Assembly (NCBI GenBank): GCA_017654935.2
Contig: CM065684.1
Coordinates: 55,547,281-55,611,280 of the forward strand
Direction of reading: 5' to 3'
Length of the DNA: 64,000 bases
Source of the DNA: Phymorhynchus buccinoides
Lineage: Eukaryota > Mollusca > Gastropoda > Neogastropoda > Raphitomidae
In this document: positions 40,001-52,000 of the stretch, piece by piece
Position numbering within the stretch: the first letter of the stretch is position 1
Layout: each line of letters starts with the position of its first letter
Made by a program: the position numbers and the translations under genes
Notes under the pieces: generated by a model
Databases searched by the model: none
Seen by the model: only the letters and a program-made list of their open reading frames with translations
What the model was told of the DNA's origin: nothing

Positions 40001-43000
40001 ACCCACCTGCAGGAGTCCTTGAGGCACTCAGGGTTCAGGCAGCGGAACATCTTGTTGATGGGGTTGGCCATGATGGTGATGACAAAACAGACGAAGATGA
40101 TGATAATTATGATGATAACAATAACAAACACTGACGAGGGATCGAGGAATACCCACCTGCAGGAGTCCTTGAGGCACTCTGGGTTCAGGCAGCGGAACAT
40201 CTTGTTGTTGGGGTTGGCCATGATGGTGATGACAAAACAGACAATGATGATGATTATGATGATGATGACAATAACAAACACTGACGAGGGATCGAGGAAT
40301 ACCCACCTGCAGGAGTCCTTGAGGCACTCTGGGTTCAGGCAGCGGAACATCTTGTTGTTGGGGTTGGCCATGATGGTGATGACAAAACAGACAATGATGA
40401 TGATGATGATGATGATGACAATAACAAACACTGACGAGGGATCGAGGAATACCCACCTGCAGGAGTCCTTGAGGCACTCTGGGTTCAGGCAGCGGAAGAC
40501 CTTATCGTCAGGGTCTGCCATGATGGTGATGACAAAACAGACGATGATGATAATGATGATGATGATGATAATTATGATGATAACAATAACAAACACTGAC
40601 GAGGGATCGAGGAATACCCACCTGCAGGAGTCCTTGAGGCACTCAGGGTTCAGGCAGCGAAACATCTTGTTGTTGGGGTTGGCCATGATGGTGATGACAA
40701 AACAGACGAAGATGATAATAATTATGATGATAACAATAACAAACACTGACGAGGGATCGAGGAATACCCACCTGCAGGAGTCCTTGAGGCACTCTGGGTT
40801 CAGGCAGCGGAAGACCTTATCGTCGGGGTCGGCCATGATGGTGGCGAAGGAGCAGAAGGGGCACTCCACCAGGTCAGGGATCCCTGCCTGCCGCACCTCC
40901 TCCTCCTGCATCTTGCGCAGCACCTGCACACAGCACAGACAAAACAGGCGGTGGTCATTTTCACTGCACATATGTCACCCAGCATGTGAAAGGGACATTA
41001 AGTGGTCAAACTGACCATTCTGGGAAAATTTCGTGGTGCTGGTTCACATATGTTATGCCTAACCCGTGAAATTGCTCATTCCATGAAATGGGCAAAATAG
41101 TAGTTTGCCCAATTCACGAAATGGACAATCTATCTCAAAAGTTTCAGTTCACTTTCACACAGGATTCAACAATAGCATATTTTTTTTATTTTTTCCCCGA
41201 AAGAAGAAAATAAAATAAAAAGAAAGGCGGGGACAGTGGAGGGTTCAAAAAAAAAAAAAAAAAAAAGTAGCATATTTTTCTAGGTTTTTTTTTCAAACCC
41301 TGTCCTATCCCCCTACCCCCACCCGCAACTGTACCAAATGCTACTCTGGAGCATGCCTGAGCCACATGCTTAATCAAACGTTTTATGAAATTAAGTCTGA
41401 ATAAAATAATTTAAAAAACCATCTATATTTCTCATTCGTTTGTACTCGAGTACTAACAGGTCTGCGCATTATTGGGTACGCGCGTACCCCCTCTTGAAAT
41501 CGTAGAGAAGTCACGTCATGCTTGCATTATTTTGAGGGGTACGCAGCCCCCTTGGTACTCTAGTTCTTGATCTCTGTGTGTTTATGAATGGAAAATGTAG
41601 CCTTGGTGTTCTAGCTTATGTCAATTGGTCTGACACAGAAATATCATGCCAAGGCGAGCAGATATATGAATGTTACCAAACAGTCACCTGTTGATGACCC
41701 AGTATTATTGAGACATACAATACAAACATTGACACATGGTCTGGTAAGACCAAGGGGTAGATAGATTGTCCTTAAGGCTTCGACACAACTTTTGCTAGTT
41801 GCAGCCTGCAACTTTGCGGTTGCAACAGTTGCATGTCACCTACAACAAGGTTGTAGGGTTGCAGTTGTGGGTTGCAGGGTGATAGAAAACGATCCTATTT
41901 TTGAACCCCCACTTGCAACAAGTAGGTTGCAGCCAATCAGAGCGTCGTTTCATATCATGTGTTTTTTTGCGTCACAATGGCGGAGTGAAACCGTTGGACT
42001 GAAACATGCAAACTGATCAAGTTGAGTCGTAATTTTCCCTGCATTTGGGAACCGGGTGTGCCGATTACAAAAATCAGGACAAGGTCCAAAATCCAAATAA
42101 ACCGTGAACTGGGCGGCATCATGAATGATGAGTACTTGCACAGCATGTTTTCTTTTTCAATCGATGTAGATCAGTGTAAAGCACCACATGTAGGCCTTTG
42201 TCAGTTCGAGATTTTAGAAGTAGGCATACTCGAAATCGAACCCTGGTACTGACCATCGTTTTGATCTGTACACTATTTTCTGTCAGCTTTGGCATCTTAG
42301 TTTACATATGAGTAGTCTGCATGCATTTTATAACAATATTTTCTGAGTCTACCTGTGGTCGGTTCAGCATATGATTGCAAGGACGTCGTATCAAAGTTGC
42401 AGCGTGTGCCGCGAGCTCTGCGATTTTTACTGCAACTTGTGGTATAACACCAGTTGTAGCAACTAATTTGTGGTAGTGTGTGCAGAAGCCCTTACCTTGG
42501 AGAACATGGAAGAGGGCAGCACCTCCTTCAACACCGACAGAGGAATCTGGTGTTCACACGTGCCCGTCAGACAGGGGAAAACAGTTTTACCTGCAAAGTA
42601 CAGAGCAGACAATATGCACACACACAAAAAAACACAGCAAGAAATGTTGAAAATCATATATTTATGTGTGCCAGTTATACAAGCAAAGGAGGCTTCACTT
42701 GTACAGTATTGCAACATTCTAGAATCAAATATCGGCAAACCTAAAGTGCAAAACATAGCTTACTGTAGAATTCAGGATTTCCATACATACATTCACATAC
42801 TCACATGACCAATACAGCAGATCTTGTGTGATCTTTCCCACACAAGATCAGATTCTCAACTCTTTAATTGTTCCAATATCAACTCAAGTTACAGGCGTGA
42901 GCATCATTCATAAATGGATAACAATCTCACGCACGCACACCACCAACACACACACAGTTACAACTGATTGCTAATCACTACTGCTACATAAACATGCTAG

Positions 43001-46000
43001 AATAAAATTTAAAAATTAATAGTCTCACACACTCAACTCAACTCAACAATACTTTATTATCTCAAAAGAGAAATTCATCGTTGTTACGCCTGTGATTCAA
43101 CATTAAAATACACACATCAAACATTATAACATAACATTCAGAACATGTTAAATACATTCAGTACAATAAAATACACAGACAGACAGACACAAACACACCT
43201 TCTGCAAATGCAGCATGAGCAAAGTACATTATGCGCTGTCAACAGAAGAGATGGCCTCAGGCACACACACATAAACACACACAACCCCTCCCCCCCCCCC
43301 CCCTTTCCCAAAAGCAGCTTTGCAGAGCGCACAAAGGCACTGTCGACAGAAGAGGTGACCATAGGCACACACGCACACACTCTTTCCCCCCCAACCCCCA
43401 CTTTCTACTTACCCTCCCCAAAGGCCGCCTCAGCAGAACGGGCGAGGCATTGCCGACAGAAGAGGTGGCCGTCGGCAAACAAACACACACTCACACACAC
43501 TCTTTCCCCCCCAACCCCCACTTTCTACTTACCCTCCCCAAAGGCCGCCTCAGCAGAACGGGCGAGGCATTGCCGACAGAAGAGGTGGCCGTCGGCAAAC
43601 AAACACACACTCACACACACTCTTTCCCCCCCAACCCCCACTTTCTACTTACCCTCCCCAAAGGCTGCCTCAGCAGAAAGGGCGAGGCACTGTCGACAGA
43701 AGAGGTGGCCGTCGGCAAACAAACACACACTCACACACACTCTTTCCCCCCCAACCCCCACTTTCTACTTACTTTCCCCGAAGGCCGCCTCAGCAGAACG
43801 GGCGAGGCATTGCCGACAGAAGAGGTGGCCGTCGGCACAGGTGTTCATGTCCTCGAACAGCAGTTCGTCCTCGAAGCAGCAGTGACACTCATACAGCTCG
43901 TTACGCCCGCGAGCCTCCTCGATCCTGGCCTGACGAACAGCCGCCTTCGCCTCAAAGTGATCTGGATGAAAGAGAGAGAGGGTTGGGAGAGAGAGAGAGA
44001 GAGGCAATGACAATGACAATGTTTTATTCCTGAAAAGGCATCGCCCCATTTGTAAGGGTGTGTGACAATATTTGAAGTACACAAAATCAATCACAAATAC
44101 AAAGTAACAGAACAATGCTCATGACAGTATAATATCTCGAAGTTTAAAAGCCTTGTACAAAAATATAGACAACTTTTGAATTGTGTTTAACTCTGTATTC
44201 ACAACATTTTATGAGATTCTACTCATGCATAGCATGTGGGCAAGAAAAAAATCGCTTTTTTGACATTTTAGGCACTGTGCACACATGTGCACGTGCAGAG
44301 AGAAACTTTAATAATGATCATTACAAGGACCAGCAGGTGAACCTTTCCAGGAGTTTGGAGGATATGCATGCAGCAAGAGAATGACCGAAACCACCTTTGA
44401 AAAAGCATACATTTCTTTGTTTTGTAGACAGTATAGATACACACACACACACACAGACACGTCTCAACATATTCATACAGGAATACATGACGAACAATGT
44501 TCTCCACATGATTCATCTCCTCAGGACAAAAGCATGGGAAACAGCAGGCATCTGGACAGGGCATAGAATCAGCCACACACAAACTCAAACACATTTCTCC
44601 CCCTGCTTTCCTCTTCTCACAACCACACCGCCATTTCCTCTTACCCTTGACCCTCTGTTCATTCAAGGTGTACCACAGTTCATAGAAGAAATACTCGTCA
44701 GGCTGCTCAGGGTAGGACAGCGGTTCCTCCCTAGGCGTTTGTCGCAGTTTCTTGGATCGGCCGCCTTTAGCTGTAACACATAAGCACACGCATGTGTACA
44801 AATGTCCATAAACACATGCGCCCACACGCCCACAAACATACACATACACATGCATGCATGCACACACACACAAAATAAAATTTTGTCTTTGTTTTTGACT
44901 TTGACAGACGCACACAACTAAGACCCGTTTTCCTAAATTTCATTTTCCCTTTTATCGAATAATAACAGAATAATTAAATAAATTCTACTAAGATGGTTCT
45001 AGAACAAGGGGTCTTCTTCTATTTCTTCTTCGTTTATCTTCCACCTTCAGGGGTAGTACTACTTGTACTGAAAGATACCCTAATAATCCGCACAGAAACG
45101 ATCTTTGATGGTCACTGACCCAGAATGTCCGCCCGGGTCTCCTCCAGCTCTCTCACGATGGGCAGCAGGTGATGGCGGTGCCGGTCGACCACCTCCCGCA
45201 CGTAGCTGATCTTGAAGTCGGGGAAGTCATGCCTGAGCTGTGCGTCTAGGTGGACCCTATACGCCTCCTTCGTCTCAGGGTCAGTGTTGGTGAACGCGCT
45301 GCCAGGGTCTGGGAATTTGGCCAGAAACTCCTGGGAGAAACGCACAACAAAGGGTTCATATAACAAGGAAGTCACGCCTGAGTTGGGCCCTGATTGGGCC
45401 CTGTACGCCTCCTTGCTGTTTGAGTCAAGTGTTGGAGAAAGTGCTGCCAGGGTCTGGGAATTTGGCCAGGAACTCCTGCGAGAAACGCACAACAAAGGGT
45501 TCATATATAACATGGATAGTTGTGCTCGAGTTGTACCAGTATGTCTACATGGACCCTACAGGCCTCCTTCGTCTCAGGGTCAGTGTTGCTGAACATGCTG
45601 CCAGGGTCTGGGAATTTGGCCAGGAACTCCTGGGAGAAACGCACAACAAAGGGTTGATATATAACATGGATAGTTGTGCTCGAGTTGTACCAGTATGTCT
45701 ACATGGACCCTACAGGCCTCCTTCGTCTCAGGGTCAGTGTTGCTGAACATGCTGCCAGGGTTTGGGAATTTGACAAGGAACTCCTGGGAGAAACAGACAA
45801 CAAAGGGTTGATATATAACATGGAAGTCGTGCCCGAGTTGTACGTCTACATGGACCCTACAGGACTCCTTCGTCTCAGGGTCAGTGTTGCTGAACATGCA
45901 CCCAGGGCTTGGGAATTTGGCAAGGAACTCCTGGGAGTAACACACAACAAAGGGTTGGGGAAGTCATTCCTGAGTTGTATGTCTGCATGGGCCCTGTACT

Positions 46001-49000
46001 TCGTGTTACTCTCAGGGTCTGAGTACGAGAATGCGCTGGCTAGGTGTGAGAACTTGGCCCAAAAGTTATGTGGGAAACACACAACGAAGGGTTGATGTAA
46101 CAGGGAAGTCGTGCCGGAGCTGTATGTCTACATGTGATTGGGCCCTGTAGGCCGCTTTCGTGTAAGGGTCCGAGTTTGAAAATGTGCTGGCTAGGTGTGA
46201 GAACTTGGCCCAAAAGTTATGTGGGAAACACACAACGAAGGGTTGATGTAACAGGGAAGTCGTGCCGGAGCTGTATGTCTACATGTGATTGGGCCCTGTA
46301 GGCTGCTTTCGTGTAAGGGTCCGAGTTTGAAAATGTGCTGGCTAGGTGTGGGAACTTGGCCCAAAACTCCTATGGGAAATAAGCAGCAGTGGGCTGATAT
46401 AGAATAGATTTACATTGGTACATTGGCAAGGCTGACCGAGGTAGCCCACGCACATGCTGCCAGGGTCTGCAAGATTGGCCAGAAACTCTGTGGAAAACAT
46501 AAAAGCAAGGAGGCATTGGTTTTACATTGCTATGTTGGTTAGAAGCCCAAAGAAAAACATGCATGCACGCGCACGCACACACTACACATACACACACACA
46601 CAGTACCTCCATAGTAAACTCCATCTTCTGCAATCGTCTCTTGCGGGCGGCCTTGCTCTGTTTCTCCTCCATGTCTTTGAGGCGTGGGTAGTTCCTCGAC
46701 TCGAACATCTCGGCGGCAATCACCTTGATTCTGTCGGGCGTGGCCTTGCCGGCCTCCAGTCGCTCGAAGATGTAGTTGGGGTCACAGTCAGGGAAAATGT
46801 CCCTCAGGTGTTGAACCTCCATGTGGAGGAGTTGGGTGCTCGTGTCTTCCATAATGGGTGGGGCTGTGAAAAGAGTATATGTTCATATAAAAAATACACA
46901 AAAAAACCATGGCAGTTGTGTTAAGAGCGCTAATTTATTTGAGAAAAAACAAATGTAACAGTGGGGTGTGCAGCAGACAGCCATACTGGAGACAATGCTG
47001 TGGGTTCGATGATCTCTTTATTACTTTCAAAGAAGCAGGGGCCTGGGCAAAGGAATAGGAAAAGGGATAAAAGGGAAATAAGGGATGAGGATGGAGGGTG
47101 ACAATGACAAATGATCATCCAAGGGGTAGAACCACGTAGGGAACTGGGGAAGGAACTGTAAAGGGAAACCGGAGAGGAAATGTAGAGGAACCCGTGAAGG
47201 AACCATGAAGGAACACAGAGAGGAACCCCAAGAGGAACCCTGAAACAAAACCTGCGTATAATGTAAACTGTACTCATGCTACTTTGTCTCTATTAGTTTC
47301 AGCTAAGACAATTTCCATAGAAAACCTAATCATAATTGATTTGTGAATTTCAATTATAATCCAACGTACAAATGTTCACAATAACTTTGCCCGTAGGCTT
47401 AATGAAGTTAATGAAAGTGAAACTTTCCTTGACATCATAAACGACAATGGTCTTGAACAGCGGTCAAGGAACCAACGAGGATGGAAAACATTCTGGACCT
47501 ATTCCTGACAAACACGCCACAGCTGTTTCCTAGAGTGGAGGTAGTGCCAGGACTTTCAGACCACAGTATTCCGTACTGCGAAATAAACATCAGTGCAGTT
47601 AAAAAGAAGATGGCACCACGACTAATCTCCCTTTATGCCAAAGCAGACTGGGACAGCCTGAAGAAAGTTGGCCACTTCTCTCAGCAACAATCTACTGCAG
47701 GACCAAGTTTCCTCAACAACAGAACAACTGTGGACTACATTCAAGACCACCTTAAAAGAAGCAATTTACTCACATATCCCCCACAGGACTATCAATGTGA
47801 AACCAAAGCTCCCGTGGGTGACGGATGAGATCCGACACCTCATTCACCGGAGGGACAGATTGTACAAGAGAATGAAGACAAGGGCTCCGAAGAACTGAGG
47901 GAGGAAGTGAAGACCTTACGTCGTGACATTCAGAGGAAGCTCCGCCGCTCCTACTGGAACTTCTTAAACGGCATCTTCACTGACTTGAATCCAACCAATC
48001 CGGCTACAAAAGATAAGAGGTTTTGGGCCTACATCAAGCACCAGAAGGCGTCAAACGTCAGTGTAGCTCCCCTCAAAAAGGACGGTCGCCTAACTTCCAA
48101 GCCAGTGGAACAAGCCGAGGTTTTAAACCAACAGTTCCAGTCAGTCTTTGGCAAAGGAGAAACCTTCACAGACAACGAATTCGCACAGAAAACAGGAATG
48201 TCAGACCTCAATATTCCATCAATGGACGAGATTGTGATCACAGTAGGTGGGGTGTCTGTGCTCCTCCAAAATCTCAATCCCCACAAAGCATGTGGTCCAG
48301 ACGGTATTACGCCACGCGTTCTTAAGGAATTAGCAGTGGAATTGGCGCCTGCACTGACTGTCATTTTCAAGTCTTCTCTGGCCTCAGGCTCTGTGCCAGC
48401 TGATTGGAGATCTGCATTTGTCACACTAATCTTCAAGAAAGGGGAACAGTACGACCCGGCAAATTATCGACCAGTCTCCCTCACCAGCGTTGTGTGCAAG
48501 CTCCTAGAGCATATCATCGTCGGAGCAGTTATGAGGCACCTTGAAGAGCACCACATCTTGAACGAACACCAGCATGGATTCAGGAAAGGGCGGTCCTGCG
48601 AAACCCAACTACTTGAGTTCATAGAGGAACTGACAGCCAATTTGGAGAGCAGCAAGCAGACGGATGTCCTTATCATGGACTTCTCAAAGGCGTTCGATAA
48701 GGTGAACCACATCTTGCTGCTTCACAAGCTCCAACGCTACGGTGTCAGGAACTCCACCCACGCATGGATCGCCAGCTTTCGCAAGGATCGCTGCCAAGCT
48801 GTACTGGTTGAGGGAACAATGTCGTCTTTTGTAATTGTAACATCAGGAGTTCCCCAGGGGTCAGTGCTAGGACCATGTTTGTTCCTAGCATGTATCAACG
48901 ACCTTCCGGACAAGTTGACTGCAACCACGAGGCTGTTTGCTGACGACACAGCAGCATACAGGATGGTCTCCTCCATTCAAGATCAGGACCAGCTGCAAGA

Positions 49001-52000
49001 AGACCTCTATTGCCTAGCGATTTGGGAGAAGAGCTGGAACATGGAGTTCCATCCTGCCAAGTGCCAAACCCTGTCAGTCACCAGGAGTAGGAACCCCCTA
49101 CAGTTTTCGTACGCCCTACATGGACACACCCTTGAGGATGTTAGGGAGGTCAAATGTCTCGGCGTGAACATCACCACTGAGATCACCTGGGATAGCCACA
49201 TAAACAACATCAGCACCAAGGCAAATAAGACCTTAGGATTCCTCAGGCGGAATTTAAAGATCGGCAGCACCAGCATCAAGGAACGAGCTTACAAAGCTTT
49301 TGTACGTCTCTTGCTCAAGTATGCATGCTCCGTCTGGGATCCATAAACAGAGGAGAACATTGGAAGGCTGGAAGCAGTCCAGCGCAGGGCAGCTCGCTTT
49401 GTGCTAAACCAGTTCAGGCCAACGTCCAGCGTAAACACCATGCTGGAGAACCTGGGCTGGGACTCTCTGGAGAGCAGACGGCAGAGGACCAGGCTCTCCA
49501 TGCTGCACAAGATCAGCACCGGCGCTGTGCACTGCCCCAGCCTCCAATCCAAGCTGGAGTCTCTTCCTCCTCGGCAGCGACGTGGCCACGGCCTGCATTT
49601 TAAAAGATTTCAATGCCGCTTTAAGTATCGATCAAATGCATTCCTCCCAAGGACCATCAGGGAGTGGAATGATCTGCGGCAGGACGACCTCTGCTCCTAC
49701 ACTGCTGCTACCCCCAGTGGGTCAGCGGTGCAAGGGGATCACCAATAAGCCCATCAGCCTCCCCCCCCTTCCCCCCCCCCCTCCCTCAACCCCTCCACAC
49801 CCTGTTTCCAGGACGCAGCATCACGCTCAGACCCGAGCAGAGGGCGCGAGCAGGCTGGGTCACTATACCCGAACCCCCCTATGTCAATGCAGAAGCTTGG
49901 GCCCAGTATCAGATGGAACCGACCCCCCCTTTTTTCAGTCTTTTTTTTCCCTAAGGGTGCCAGAATGATCAATTTAATGATCATGGGCCCCAAAGAGAAG
50001 AAGAAGAAGAAACTCTTGCTCAGAAATATCCCACAATATCCAATTAATAATGAACAACTAAAGTTCCATTCATTATTTATTAGCAATGTAGTGAACTAAA
50101 CCAAAATAGAAAACCAGTTTGACTTTCTCTTGGTTTGTCTGATCAGAGTGAAAGTGAGTAGAAAACAAAGGCCTAGGTAGATTTTATTGGCTGAAAAGTG
50201 TTCACTAGGCCTAAAGTAACTCTTCTTAACTTCAACAAGGGAAATAATCCCAAGTTAATCATACTTGGTCCTAGTCCACAAATATGAATACAGACAAAGT
50301 AAAACATCATTTCCTACAATCTAGTTTCTGTTATAGTCCTAAATCTCCAAATCCTGTCTAATACCTACTCCACCACACAGACACACACACAATTAGCATA
50401 CATGTGCACGTACACACACACACAGTGACACACACAAACATAGAGACAAACACAAAACAATGCATGCACACACATAACTTCAACTCAACTCAAACAACTT
50501 TATTATCTCTTAGAGATAAATTTAGTGTGGTGATGTCTGCGATTGACACAGTTAAAACAAGACACATTATAATATACATTAAAAACAAGATGTGCTTCTA
50601 AAACATAAATGACAATACATGTACCATTAAATCAAAACACACATGATAATAATTATCACTTGAAAATTAAACAGCAGTGCTTAAAACAAAATGTGTTGCC
50701 AATATTATAAACATTTTAAAACAAAGTACAGACACACGCACACAAAAACATTTATGATTTAAAATGAATTAATTGACAATTCATTCACTCATCAACATCA
50801 ATCCTTTTCCCTGTCCAATATCTGTAAAAGTCTATTCTAAAAATGTTTTAACCACAAATGGGGTTTTTCACGCATCAACATCAAATCATTTCCCCCACAC
50901 AGCATAAATAAATTACCCGCAAAATTATATATTAAAGAAAGTTTCAAGTACGTTTTCCCACGACCAACAAACCACCACCTCACCAGCAGCATCTGCGGCA
51001 GCAGGCTGTTCCTCAGCGTCAGATGGCCGGGGCTGCTGCATGTCCTGGCTCTGGCTCTGGCTGTTCCTCTCCGTGGCGAGCAGCTCTTCGATGACCACCT
51101 GCACCCGGTCCTCCTTGTAGTAGTGCGCCTCCACCAGGGCGTACAGCTCATTCTGGTCCCTCTCCGGGAACATCCTGGAGATGACCCTCATGTCCCGGAA
51201 CACCGGGTCGTCCTTCACCAGCGGGTCGTTCGACACCGAGTCCTCCCGACCAGCTCTCTGTGAAGCGTTGTGTCCGCCGTTGTTTGAAGGCTCGTTCCTT
51301 TTCTGCAGTTGCTTGCGCACGGTCTGCATAGCAGTTTCTGGGTTCTCCTCTTCTTCTAGGAGTTCGTAAATTTCTGACGGGTCGACGTGTGGGAATTCGG
51401 AAATGAGTTTCATGGCATCGTTGAAAATGTCGTAGCTGCCGAAGGGGCTCTGGTTTGTTGTTGCGTCACTCATTGAATGCCTTTTGAGCAGGGAGTTGCA
51501 CACCGTGTTGACTCTGTTGGTGTTGTCTGTGTGTTCTTCCAGCAAGGTGTAGACCTCTGCTGGGTTGATGGTCAGCTGGGGGTCGGCTCTCTTCACCTTC
51601 GTGATCACCTTTTTCACATCTTGGTACAAACTGCTGCCGTTCTCAGCGTTGTCTTGCGCACGCCCTTCATCAATACTGACTCTTCCAGCGTCCACTTCTT
51701 CTTCTACTGTGTAAACCTTTCTCTGTGGCTTCTTGGTTGACACTGTATTGTTACCAGCATAACTGCTGGTGCTGGGGATCTCACTGTCACCTTTGTGAAT
51801 CTGATCTCTTTTTGGAACCTCGTTAGTGACATCACCATCCTTTCCGCCAGCTTTGTCTGAACCTGTAGAAGCGTGCTGGTTTTTGTGGTCGTTGGTGGCT
51901 TCTGCTCTCCGTTCATCGTGAGATGAAGACTCTGCTTCAGCGGCTGGTGCCATGGAAGGAGTTCTGTCCAGCACTTTGGTCACCACAATGTTCAGCCTGT

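Larger units (their letters stand above)
46864..50983 (-). other. RNF216-like intron 1
   Basis: 4.1 kb. Occupied mainly by the antisense LINE (47300-50015). The rest is AT-rich DNA with CA repeats and the 50478-50605 dispersed repeat. Confidence 0.7.

Noticed and set aside
39679..40771. Transmembrane segments in the IBR read-through frame
   Set aside because: The Ile/Val runs come from an intronic (ATC)n microsatellite, so I do not treat them as real membrane helices without transcript evidence.
39647..41014. 455-codon + strand ORF (HLQESLRHSGFRQR repeats)
   Set aside because: It is the antisense shadow of the 150-bp IBR donor array. Unit lengths divisible by three keep it open. No codon or domain support.
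43145..44010. 246- and 259-codon + strand ORFs with repeated KAASAERARHC / KGRLSRTGEA
   Set aside because: Antisense shadows of the 120-bp RING1 donor array.
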